Positions 27,401 to 35,387 of a DNA stretch of 44,978 nt are shown one piece after another. The first letter of the stretch is position 1, and every line of letters starts with the position of its first letter. Both the position numbers and the translations under genes were made by a program. This stretch comes from CBDHHC01 sp050633205 (lineage in GTDB: Bacteria; Pseudomonadota; Alphaproteobacteria; Rhizobiales; CBDHHC01), in the NCBI GenBank assembly GCA_050633205.1, contig JBOEGA010000066.1:1-44978 (forward strand). The letters run 5' to 3'. The notes beneath the pieces are model-generated. The model did not search any database. It saw only the letters and a program-made list of their open reading frames with translations, and had not been told where the DNA came from.

Positions 27401-28056
27401 CTGAAATTTGCTGAATTGATAAGCGTTACATCACCAACAGCAATACCTGAACCACCTCGGTCAGCGCCCGAAGCAATATAATTATCCAGATGTTCAAGTG
27501 GAAGCTGGTTACCATTGGAATCCGCAAGAAACTCTGATCCGCTACTGTCAGTTTTCACATAAATGATACGGCCAAGATCATCACGGAGAGGAGTTGTACT
27601 CCCCGGCCCCGTAACCAGATAATAATAATCATCCGTATCGTCATCTGGCGTTCCATTATCACTCAGTGCTTTATTCACACTGTTATCTGTCTGAATACCA
27701 CTATTCCCGGAAGTGCCGGATTTCTTCAGTTGTATGCCATGAACATTGCCATTGATAACCACAGTGCCATTGGCATTGACAGTTAGCTGGCTGACACCCC
27801 GATTAATACATTGAATCCCGGATGAGGTAAGTGTTCTTGTTTGTGGCGAAGAGTTTGCAGTACAGTTAGCAGCTACAGCACCTGGTATTGGTGCAACTAA
27901 ATATAATGAAATAGCTGTTGTTGCAGCTAGAAAGGACTTTAAACTTCCTTTTTTCAGACCATTCGATAAGGCAATAGAAAACACACCACGCGCACAACGC
28001 GATACAACCTGACCCAACATATGCCCCCCCGGTCTAACGTTGAGTATCGGCTCCAT
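24979..28056 (-). CDS. Giant glycine-rich autotransporter, N-terminal part (signal peptide and repeats)
   Basis: About 1,026 residues from the ATG at 28056 to the NN. An alternative in-frame ATG at 28020 has a G-rich sequence upstream. The N-terminus is an extended signal peptide of the kind seen in large type V proteins: a charged n-region, a hydrophobic stretch (near 44-60, FLAATTAISLYLVAPIPG) and cleavage near AVAA-NC. A short Cys-containing domain (Cys65 and Cys82) and an Asp/Tyr-rich segment follow, then 14 repeats by eye. The first four are divergent (HGIVASATGG, YGVYASSTGG, HGVLAESKGG, YGIFARSYGA); the rest have the core AQSIGGGGG. With the C-terminal part the protein is at least about 3,016 residues. 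It lies divergent from the FAD dehydrogenase gene across a 335-base region. The repeat is Gly-rich, with Val and Asn in the strands, consistent with a long beta-solenoid. Confidence 0.88.
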
Positions 28057-28391
28057 TATTCTCTGTGATAATGATTACTCGGATACTCAACAACTAATTT
28101 TTTAGATAAGACAGGTTCGCCGGACTTATTCTGCCGGACATGCTACACCCGCCTTACGGAGATCAGGTTCCACTACTTTTACGACAGTTTGATTACAAAT
28201 GATCTGGATAAATCAGTAAGGGTATCTTTCAGAACTTCAGTGACTTTCCTGTAACGGATACAGACGTTTAATTATGTAAAATTACAAAATTGGTATAACT
28301 AAGTAATCTGATTAGATAAGAAGAATAATAGAATATTGACTGGTTATACATCACATTGAATTATGCAAAAATTGATCAGGGGTAAGATAAT
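28057..28391. other. Divergent intergenic region between autotransporter and FAD dehydrogenase
   Basis: 335 bases that must hold both promoters. The plus-strand gene has AGGGG 9 bases before its ATG. A TTGACT at 28336-28341 with a poor -10 seventeen bases on is the best plus-strand promoter candidate. No ORF or RNA gene is evident. Confidence 0.4.
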
Positions 28392-30044
28392 ATGGCTGAA
28401 AAAGCTGACGTCATTATTATAGGGGCTGGTCTGGCTGGCTTAACAGCAGCACTTATGCTTGTTGAACGTGGCAAAAGTGTTATAATTCTGGACCAGGAAG
28501 GTGAGCAGTCAATTGGTGGACAGGCTTTCTGGTCTGTTGGTGGTCTCTTTATGGTAGATACGCCTGAACAACGCCGCAGCGGAATAAAAGACAGCTACGA
28601 ACTGGCTATGCAGGACTGGATGGGAACTGCCCAGTTCGACCGCCCCGAAGATTTCTGGCCACGCAAATGGGCAGAAATCTATGTGGAGTTTTCAGCCTCT
28701 GAAATGCACCCCTGGCTGAAAAATATCGGAATGAAATGGTTTTCTCTGGTCGGCTGGGCTGAGCGTGGGGGGGCACTGGCTCACGGACATGGCAATTCCG
28801 TGCCTCGCTTTCATGTAACATGGGGCATGGGCCCTGCCGTAGTCGAACCCTTCGAATTACGCCTTCGCGAAGCTGAAAAAGAAAATAAAATCAAATTCGC
28901 ATTTCGCCACCAGGTTTCCAACCTGATTACAGAAAATGATACTGTGACAGGTGTCGCAGGTGAAGTTCTTGAAGCTGCCGAAAATCAGCGCGGAGAAAAA
29001 ACCAGCAGAAACATTGTCGGCAGTTTTGAAATGAAAGCTGATGCCATTATCGTTGCATCTGGTGGAATAGGCGGAAACCTTGACCTTGTCCGCAAAAACT
29101 GGCCAGTCAGTGAAATGGGCGAACCACCAAAGACTATGATAGCCGGCGTACCACACCATGTAGATGGCCGCATGTTACAGATCAGTGAACAGGCAGGTGG
29201 AGCCGTAATCAATTCAGATCGCATGTGGCACTATACGGAAGGCTTGAAAAACTGGGACCCTATCTGGCCGGATCATGGCATAAGAATTCTGCCCGGCCCT
29301 TCATCTTTGTGGTTCGATGCAACCGGCAACCGCCTCCCTGCTCCCTGTTTCCCGGGATTTGATACCCGCGGAACATTAAAACATATTATGTCCACCGGTT
29401 ACGACTATTCATGGTTCGTCACAACCAGAAAAATTATAGCTAAGGAATTTGCTCTCTCCGGTTCCGAGCAAAACCCTGACTTCACATCCAAAAGCATGCT
29501 GAAAGTTCTGATGGGCCGGTTTACGGGAAGCGGACAGAAACCAGTACAGGCATTCCTTGATCACGGCGAAGATTTTGTTGTCAGCAATAACCTGACGGAC
29601 CTTGTCAACGGCATGAACAAACTCACCGGCGAGCCCCTGATTGATCACGATCACCTCAAAATGCAGGTCAGCGCAAGGGATAATGAAATTGAAAATGCTT
29701 TTAGTAAAGACGCGCAGGTTCTGGCTATCCGTGGTTTTCGCAATTATTTCGGTGACAAAACGATGCGTGTTGCCACCCCGCACAGAATTCTGGATCCCAA
29801 AGCAGGTCCCCTTGTTGCTGTCCGTCTGAATATTCTCACCAGAAAGTCACTGGGTGGCCTGCATACCAATCTTGATGCTCAGGTTCTCAATAATCAGGGA
29901 CAACCCATCCCGGGACTCTATGCAGCTGGCGAAGTTGCTGGATTTGGAGGAGGCGGATATCATGGCTATAGCTCGTTGGAGGGAACGTTTCTCGGGGGCT
30001 GCCTGTTCTCAGGCAAAGTCGCAGGAACAAATGCATTGAGCTAA
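28392..30044 (+). CDS. FAD-binding dehydrogenase (fumarate reductase/ketosteroid dehydrogenase-like)
   Basis: 550 residues, cytoplasmic. The N-terminus has the Rossmann dinucleotide fold for FAD: DVIIIGAGLAGLTAAL (Gly11, Gly13, Gly16) ending in an acidic ILDQE. The second FAD-contact region is C-terminal: LYAAGEVAGFGGGGYHGYSS followed by LEGTFLGGCLFSGKVAG. The central substrate domain includes GGLFMVDTPEQRR and IVASGGIGGN. Overall it matches the family annotated simply as FAD-binding dehydrogenase, related to 3-ketosteroid-delta1-dehydrogenase and flavocytochrome c fumarate reductase. The reaction is probably dehydrogenation or reduction next to a ketone; the true substrate is unknown. It is convergent with the DUF2855 gene, and a shared hairpin lies between. 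It may work with the OYE reductase in the same area, but that is inference. Confidence 0.88.
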   Translation: MAEKADVIIIGAGLAGLTAALMLVERGKSVIILDQEGEQSIGGQAFWSVGGLFMVDTPEQRRSGIKDSYELAMQDWMGTAQFDRPEDFWPRKWAEIYVEFSASEMHPWLKNIGMKWFSLVGWAERGGALAHGHGNSVPRFHVTWGMGPAVVEPFELRLREAEKENKIKFAFRHQVSNLITENDTVTGVAGEVLEAAENQRGEKTSRNIVGSFEMKADAIIVASGGIGGNLDLVRKNWPVSEMGEPPKTMIAGVPHHVDGRMLQISEQAGGAVINSDRMWHYTEGLKNWDPIWPDHGIRILPGPSSLWFDATGNRLPAPCFPGFDTRGTLKHIMSTGYDYSWFVTTRKIIAKEFALSGSEQNPDFTSKSMLKVLMGRFTGSGQKPVQAFLDHGEDFVVSNNLTDLVNGMNKLTGEPLIDHDHLKMQVSARDNEIENAFSKDAQVLAIRGFRNYFGDKTMRVATPHRILDPKAGPLVAVRLNILTRKSLGGLHTNLDAQVLNNQGQPIPGLYAAGEVAGFGGGGYHGYSSLEGTFLGGCLFSGKVAGTNALS

Positions 30045-30051
30045 ACCTGAA

Positions 30052-30082
30052 GCAGGATAGCTTCATAAGAAAGCCATCCTGC
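30052..30082. terminator. Bidirectional-type hairpin between convergent genes
   Basis: GCAGGAT-A-GCTT (30052-30063) and AAGC-C-ATCCTGC (30071-30082) form a stem of about 11 bp with one internal A-C mismatch and a 7-base loop. It sits between the FAD dehydrogenase stop and the DUF2855 stop; no clean T-run on either side. Confidence 0.5.
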
Positions 30083-30109
30083 AAACAGTTACCTTTAAAC
30101 AGAACCTGT

Positions 30110-31213
30110 CTACAATGAGATAATAAGACCCTTGTCAGGTGTTGACTGCCCGGAAAGCACCTGACGGTAAGCCTTTTCCAGCCCTTCGCTGCCGGTTTCA
30201 GTCTTCACGTCTATCCATCCACCAACAAAACTGACAAACTCCGACCAGACCTCTCCTAGTCGTGTCTGAAAACCGGCACCGCCCCACTCACTGACACGTT
30301 TTTCAGCCTGTGATGGCGCAAAAAACAGCTTGGGCTCCGGGCCAGCCAGATCCTTTGGTAACCCCGAACGCTGATCCCAATGAGATGCTCCCACCAGACA
30401 ACTATACTTAAGCTGGTCACCATAATGATTGTGAATATTGCCAAGCACAGTACCATTCCCGGCAAAATCAACACTGGAACAGGCTACAGAACTATCAAGC
30501 GTCTTAACCTGATCATACGCCACAACCCGGTCATAACATCCCAGCCCCTCAACAAACGAAACATTGCCCGGAGATGTTAAACCGACAATTTCATAATTTT
30601 GATTTCTCGAAACCCTGTTCCGATGCAGAAGAAACGCCATCCCAAGCGCTGTTTTCGAGGAAGCACTTGTCAGGAGTGCGGTTTCTGCTGAAAAGAAATC
30701 ATTATCCTCATAAAAGTCATCGAGCAGAAAAGAGGTCGTAAACAACGGCCTGAGCAACATTTGCAATGCTTCCGTACCTTTATTATACAGGGGATCTGAC
30801 GAACATTTTAAATACTGGTTATAAACTGATGATAACGGCTTCCTGTGAATAGCATCATCAACAAACATTGCACTGGAAACACGCCCCGGCTCCACAACCA
30901 GATGCGTTCCCATGGGCAAATACCCGTAGAACCTCTCACCAGCCTCTATACCTTCGCATTTCGTTTCCACAACCTCTGCAAAACCCCATACTGGAATAAT
31001 GCCATACCCTTCATCTGCCGGGAAAAAATCCCAATAACGCATCCGGTCTCCCATTGTAGCATATGTAATATTATTTGCCGTAAATGAAAAACTGTCTACC
31101 TTAAGCAGAACCTGACCGTCCTTAAGGCTTTCCCCTGACGGTATCACTGAAGAAATTAATCTGGTATCGGAAAGGTTATTTCGGTTAACCTGAAATACGG
31201 TTTGCGTTGTCAT
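30110..31213 (-). CDS. DUF2855 family protein
   Basis: 367 residues, cytoplasmic. The sequence matches my memory of the DUF2855 family: an N-terminal LLKVDSFSFTANNITYATMGD segment, a central PVWGFAEVVE and RFYGYLPMGTHLVVEP, then SASSKTALGMAFLL and a Rossmann-like YEIVGLTSPGNVSFVEGLGCYDRV. This layout resembles zinc-free medium-chain dehydrogenase/quinone reductases (GroES-like start, then a nucleotide-binding part), so a reductase role is likely, but the reaction is not known. It follows the OYE reductase gene on the same strand after 94 bases, with a GC hairpin between them, so co-expression may be partial. Its end faces the FAD dehydrogenase gene. Confidence 0.82.
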   Translation of the reverse strand: MTTQTVFQVNRNNLSDTRLISSVIPSGESLKDGQVLLKVDSFSFTANNITYATMGDRMRYWDFFPADEGYGIIPVWGFAEVVETKCEGIEAGERFYGYLPMGTHLVVEPGRVSSAMFVDDAIHRKPLSSVYNQYLKCSSDPLYNKGTEALQMLLRPLFTTSFLLDDFYEDNDFFSAETALLTSASSKTALGMAFLLHRNRVSRNQNYEIVGLTSPGNVSFVEGLGCYDRVVAYDQVKTLDSSVACSSVDFAGNGTVLGNIHNHYGDQLKYSCLVGASHWDQRSGLPKDLAGPEPKLFFAPSQAEKRVSEWGGAGFQTRLGEVWSEFVSFVGGWIDVKTETGSEGLEKAYRQVLSGQSTPDKGLIISL

Positions 31214-31245
31214 TCAGCCTGATCCCTTTTATATGCCTTGTCATC

Positions 31246-31278
31246 GGAGCAGGCCGGACAATATTTACCGGCCGCTCC
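31246..31278 (-). terminator. GC-rich hairpin between OYE and DUF2855 genes
   Basis: GGAGC-A-GGCCGG (31246-31257) pairs with CCGGCCGCTCC (31268-31278): 11 bp with one bulged A and a 10-base loop. On the minus strand it follows the OYE stop by about 30 bases but lacks an immediate T-run; it may attenuate rather than end transcription into DUF2855. Confidence 0.45.
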
Positions 31279-31307
31279 TGCTTCATAAATCCGCGTCCCT
31301 GCCTGGT

Positions 31308-32417
31308 TTAATCCAGAGCCGGATAGTCCGTATAACCATGAGGACCTTCACCACCATAAAGTGAAGCATCTTCATAAGGCTTGTTAAGAGGCTTGTTTTC
31401 CTTAAATCTACGTGGCAGATCCGGATTGGTAATCATCTTCCGTCCGAATGCGACCATATCCGCTTTCCCGCTTTCAATAGCTTCGATAGCCATTTCTCTC
31501 GTATAACCATTATTCACCATCCAGGTACCGGAATACAGCTTGCGCAATGCATCGTAGTCAAACGGTGCATTATCACGCGGACCGCCAGTATGACCTTCAA
31601 CCACATGGATATACACCGGATGCAGTTTCTCAAGCTCACTGACCACATATTCAAACAGCGGCTGAGGATCGCTCTCTGATGAATCATTTACCGGAGAAAC
31701 TGGTGAAATACGTATACCGGCACGATCAGCGCCGATCTCGGCAACAACAGCATTCATAACTTCCAGCAGAAAGCGCGACCTGTTCTCTATACTTCCCCCA
31801 TATTGATCATCACGCTTGTTGGAACCATCCCGTAGAAATGAATCAACGAGATACCCATGCGCCCCATGAATCTCCACGCCATCAAAGCCCGCTTTAATAG
31901 CATTGGCAGCAGCCACACGAAAATCATTAACAACCTGAGCTATTTCTTCCGTTTCCAGCGCACGAGGTGTTGAAGTATCCACATACCCCTCTCCGGCAAC
32001 ATATGTCTTGGCTTCCGCGGCAACTGCAGACGGAGCAAGAGGAGCCTTGTTCTCAGGTTGAAAAATCGTATGAGACATACGCCCTGTATGCCATAGCTGC
32101 ACAAAGATCTTTCCACCCTTTGCATGAACAGCATCAGTTACCTTTTTCCATCCTTCAATCTGCTCGGCAGTATGCAACCCCGGAGTAGAACTATAACCCT
32201 GCGCTGTTTCAGATACCTGCGTAGCCTCGGCAATAATAAGGCCGACACCAGCACGCTGACTGTAATATTCGATCGAAAGTTCAGAAGGAACATTCCCCTC
32301 TGCAGCACGGTTACGGGTTAAAGGCGCCATTGCCATACGGTTTGCAAGCTCAAGCTTACCTAGCTTGACTGGTGTGAACAGATCACGAGCTGCCTGCTCA
32401 TTATTTGTAGAGGTCAT
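31308..32417 (-). CDS. Old Yellow Enzyme family alkene reductase (NemA-like)
   Basis: 369 residues from the ATG at 32417; GGAG lies 8 bases upstream, and the in-frame TTG just before it is less likely. This is an FMN-dependent TIM-barrel enzyme that reduces activated C=C bonds and nitro compounds with NAD(P)H. Motifs: LFTPVKLGKLELANRMAMAP at the N-terminus, the substrate-anchoring pair His184/His187 in EIHGAHGYLVDSFL, and the FMN-phosphate loop near the C-terminus (MVAFGRKMITNPDLPRR). The closing GYTDYPALD is typical of NemA-like members. The gene begins 16 bases after the stop of the TetR regulator on the same strand, as in nemR-nemA of enterobacteria, so it is probably induced by electrophiles. 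I give no symbol because orthology is not proven. Confidence 0.92.
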   Translation of the reverse strand: MTSTNNEQAARDLFTPVKLGKLELANRMAMAPLTRNRAAEGNVPSELSIEYYSQRAGVGLIIAEATQVSETAQGYSSTPGLHTAEQIEGWKKVTDAVHAKGGKIFVQLWHTGRMSHTIFQPENKAPLAPSAVAAEAKTYVAGEGYVDTSTPRALETEEIAQVVNDFRVAAANAIKAGFDGVEIHGAHGYLVDSFLRDGSNKRDDQYGGSIENRSRFLLEVMNAVVAEIGADRAGIRISPVSPVNDSSESDPQPLFEYVVSELEKLHPVYIHVVEGHTGGPRDNAPFDYDALRKLYSGTWMVNNGYTREMAIEAIESGKADMVAFGRKMITNPDLPRRFKENKPLNKPYEDASLYGGEGPHGYTDYPALD

Positions 32418-32433
32418 CAATATATCTCCGGTT

Positions 32434-33060
32434 TTATTGTATATTGTTTGTCATTGGTTTTGCCGAAGCTGTAAAAATGATATCAAGTATTACACCGATA
32501 TTATCTTGCAACGGTTTTACAGATTGTTCGCTTTTCATTCGTAAAAGACTGCCAGTCCAGACACTTGAAACCAGAAAGGCCAGATCTCGGGCAGAAATAT
32601 CCTGCCTCGCCCTTCCCTGTTGCTGGGCATCATCGATAAGAACAGCAAGCCGCTCACACCAGGCATCCTGCGCCCTTGTCAGATGCTCCCGGCAACTTTC
32701 ACTGGATAATGAAACCTCGGCAGAAAAATTCCCTATCAGGCACCCGAGACAGGAAGTATTTCGTGTATGATACGAAATCATCTGCTCAAACATATATCTG
32801 ATAGCAAGATCCGGCTCCGCAGGAGCATTTTTTATCGTGTACTCCCAATACTCCTTCAAATTCTCCGCATAGTGGTCGATAATTTCCGTACCGAAAACCT
32901 CTTTGCTGGAGAAATAGTTGTAAAAGGATCCTTTCGGAGCTCCTGCCCTGTTCGCTATCTGCTGTATGCCGGTTGAGTTATATCCCTGCTCTAGAAACAA
33001 CCCGAGACCGGCTGCAAGCAGACGCTCTTTCATATCATTGCTAGCCATTTTCTTATTCAT
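32434..33060 (-). CDS. TetR/AcrR-family regulator, NemR-like
   Basis: 208 residues. The N-terminal DNA-binding domain has the TetR helix-turn-helix (STGIQQIANRAGAPKGSFYNYFSSKE, about 29-54). The C-terminal domain carries Cys104, Cys107, Cys123 and Cys134 in a GCLIGNFSAE context, which resembles the region of enterobacterial NemR with its redox-sensing cysteine; reactive electrophile or chlorine sensing by Cys107 is therefore inferred. It lies directly upstream of the OYE reductase on the same strand and is probably its repressor. There is no Shine-Dalgarno sequence before the ATG at 33060, and a promoter places the transcript start at about the A of the ATG, so a leaderless mRNA is likely. 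A second ATG at 33048 is possible. Confidence 0.88.
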   Translation of the reverse strand: MNKKMASNDMKERLLAAGLGLFLEQGYNSTGIQQIANRAGAPKGSFYNYFSSKEVFGTEIIDHYAENLKEYWEYTIKNAPAEPDLAIRYMFEQMISYHTRNTSCLGCLIGNFSAEVSLSSESCREHLTRAQDAWCERLAVLIDDAQQQGRARQDISARDLAFLVSSVWTGSLLRMKSEQSVKPLQDNIGVILDIIFTASAKPMTNNIQ

Positions 33061-33533
33061 AATATATTAATATGACCAGTCGTCTTAAGGAGTCAAACTA
33101 TTTAACACACTATTCTGAATATTTGTACAGAAATACCCTTACAACCTTGTATTTACGCCACATTTAGACATGCGTCATATCATCATGATATGCACACAAT
33201 AAACAATAGTACATAGAAAATTCTTCCAGTATAACGTGTATAAATCAAGTTGCAAAAACATCTGATATACCTACAATTTTAAATGCACAAGCAATTAGCT
33301 GCGATTTGTTCATTATGTCAAATACCACATTAATATTGCATAATATTACCTCGAAAGGCATAGTAGTTCTGGTTGTAAATAAATCACATAATACAGATCT
33401 TACCTCACTTCATTATTGCAACTACCACCATTCCTTTTTTTGCGACACATTCAGACACTTTTCCGCCTCATTTTAAAGTCCAAATCATCCGCATACCTTA
33501 TTGTAATAAAAAAGATAAAAGAGTTTATGTAAA
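33061..33533. other. Long AT-rich divergent intergenic region before tpsB
   Basis: 473 bases between the TetR gene and tpsB. It holds the TetR promoter at one end and a candidate plus-strand promoter, TTGCAA (33250-33255) and TACAAT (33272-33277) with a 16-base spacer, that would give a leader of about 250 bases for tpsB. I see no ORF or RNA gene. The long leader leaves room for post-transcriptional control. Confidence 0.4.
33067..33096 (-). promoter_or_regulatory. Promoter and candidate operator of the TetR-OYE operon
   Basis: Minus strand: TTGACT (33096-33091), an 18-base spacer and TATTAA (33072-33067). The -10 ends 6 bases before the ATG. Within the spacer lies GACGACTGGTC (33084-33074), which has GAC/GTC half-sites as in TetR-family operators. 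A repressor bound there would cover the promoter, which fits autoregulation. Confidence 0.45.
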
Positions 33534-35312
33534 ATGAGCGTATTAAAAAGGGTTACCTGCTACTTTATACTGATCACGTTTTTGGGAGGGCCTATACTGG
33601 CAGGTATACAGGATGCTTACGGGCAGTCACCCGGAGATATTAATACCGCTATCCAGCAACAAAGAAAAATCATCCAGCAACAGGAACAGCAACGCAGAGA
33701 TCGGGAACGAGAACTCAGACAGCTTCCAACAACAACTATAATAGAACAAAAGAAACAACCAGAGCTATCAGGTTCAGGCGGCAAATGCCTTCCTATAAAA
33801 ACCGTCCGCTTTGATGGAGCAGATCTGCTCAATAAAAAAGAAACAGTTCGCGATACTTTAATCAAAAACTTTATAGGGAAATGCCTGTCTGTAGTCGATA
33901 TTCTGACAATAGTTCGTGTCGTATCCAACTGGTATATCGAAGAAGGCTACATTACAGCAAGAGCCTGGCCACCTGAACAGGATCTGGCAAAAGGCACCCT
34001 GACAATCAAAGTCCTTGAAGGTCGCACAGGCAGCGTTGAAATATATGAAAATGGCAAAAAGCGCAAAGGCGCAGATAATGCCTTCCCACGTATAGTTGGC
34101 AAAAGACTTTACATCAGAGATATTGAGCAGGGCCTTGATCAGATCAACAGACTGGCATCTCATAATGCAACCATAAAAATTGAACCTGGCAAAAAAGACG
34201 GCTTTAGTAAGCTCCGGGTAGATACCGAAAGAAAAACTGGTATCGTCACCAGAACCACTTTTGACAATAATGGCGTAACAAATACAGGCCAGGAACAAAT
34301 AGGCCAGTATGTAACCCTGAATGATTTTCTGGGTCTTTATGGCAGCCTCACACTTGGTTACCAGACCAGTAAACCATTTGATGATGATGAGAAATGGTCA
34401 GAAGATTATACAGCTTCCCTCTCTATTCCTTTCGGCTACTGGACCTTCTTTGCCAGCGGATCATACAACGAATACAACTCACGCTTTCCAAGCAGATCCG
34501 ACACGGTGCCTTTTATAGACTCCAGCGGAAATATTATGAATCTTTCTGCAGAAATTGACAGGGTTATTCATCGAGACCGCCTCAGCAAAACAAGACTTTC
34601 CGGATTTATTAATTTTAAAAATACAAAATCATACGTCAATGATAACCGGTTAGATGTAAATACCAGGAAGCTGAATATTCTGGGAGCCCGCTTCTCCCAC
34701 AGCCGAAGTATTCTGGGCGGGTCCCTGAATTATGGCATGGATGCGCAACAGGGCGTCCCTATGTTTGGAAGCCTTAAAGACCCTGATGGCCTGGCCTCTG
34801 ATGCTCAAAAGGCCGAGTTTTTTAAATTCAGCACAAACTTCAGTTTTTATCGCCCGTTTCAGATTGGAAAATTGCGCTTCAAATATCTGATAAACGGAGC
34901 TGGCCAATGGAGTGATGACACTCTCTTTGGTTCCGAACAGTTATCTCTTGGCGGCTCAACAACAATTCGCGGCTTCAGGGATGACACACTTTCTGGCGAC
35001 ACAGGTGGCTATCTCCGTAATGAGATTGCACTAACACTCCCCAATTTATTCAAAGGTACCGCAAGGAGGATTATTGGGGACTTGGATGCTTTTGCAGCTT
35101 ACGATGTGGGCTGGATAAAAAAGAAGCATGACTATGTCGATATAAATACGGCTGAAAGTGGCAGGCTTTCAGGTTTTGCCACAGGATTAAAACTGAATGG
35201 CGGAATGTTTTACGGGCAGGTTGCATATGAAAAAGCTCTTGAAGCTCCCGACCATATGCAACAGGACAACGAATTAGTCAGGTTTAATGCTGGAATGTCA
35301 TTCAAATGGTAG
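33534..35312 (+). CDS. TpsB outer-membrane transporter of a two-partner secretion system (FhaC/ShlB/HecB type)
   Basis: 592 residues. Signal peptide at 1-32 (ending near AYGQ). A Gln/Arg-rich helix at about 37-65 corresponds to the plug helix H1 of FhaC. A POTRA region at about 83-165 contains the Cys pair typical of this family (GGKCLP and IGKCLS); a second, looser POTRA (about 165-225) follows. The rest is the 16-strand barrel, with the conserved L6 loop motif LSLGGSTTIRGFRDD near 478 (IRGF for VRGY). The C-terminal residue is Trp (SFKW). It threads the unfolded TpsA across the outer membrane. The tpsA gene starts 75 bases downstream on the same strand. Confidence 0.93.
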   Translation: MSVLKRVTCYFILITFLGGPILAGIQDAYGQSPGDINTAIQQQRKIIQQQEQQRRDRERELRQLPTTTIIEQKKQPELSGSGGKCLPIKTVRFDGADLLNKKETVRDTLIKNFIGKCLSVVDILTIVRVVSNWYIEEGYITARAWPPEQDLAKGTLTIKVLEGRTGSVEIYENGKKRKGADNAFPRIVGKRLYIRDIEQGLDQINRLASHNATIKIEPGKKDGFSKLRVDTERKTGIVTRTTFDNNGVTNTGQEQIGQYVTLNDFLGLYGSLTLGYQTSKPFDDDEKWSEDYTASLSIPFGYWTFFASGSYNEYNSRFPSRSDTVPFIDSSGNIMNLSAEIDRVIHRDRLSKTRLSGFINFKNTKSYVNDNRLDVNTRKLNILGARFSHSRSILGGSLNYGMDAQQGVPMFGSLKDPDGLASDAQKAEFFKFSTNFSFYRPFQIGKLRFKYLINGAGQWSDDTLFGSEQLSLGGSTTIRGFRDDTLSGDTGGYLRNEIALTLPNLFKGTARRIIGDLDAFAAYDVGWIKKKHDYVDINTAESGRLSGFATGLKLNGGMFYGQVAYEKALEAPDHMQQDNELVRFNAGMSFKW

Positions 35313-35387
35313 TTTGAACACCGGCATATTAGTTACAATTGAAATATCCTCGGGATTTAAAAGAACACTGAGTGAGAGGGACGTAAG

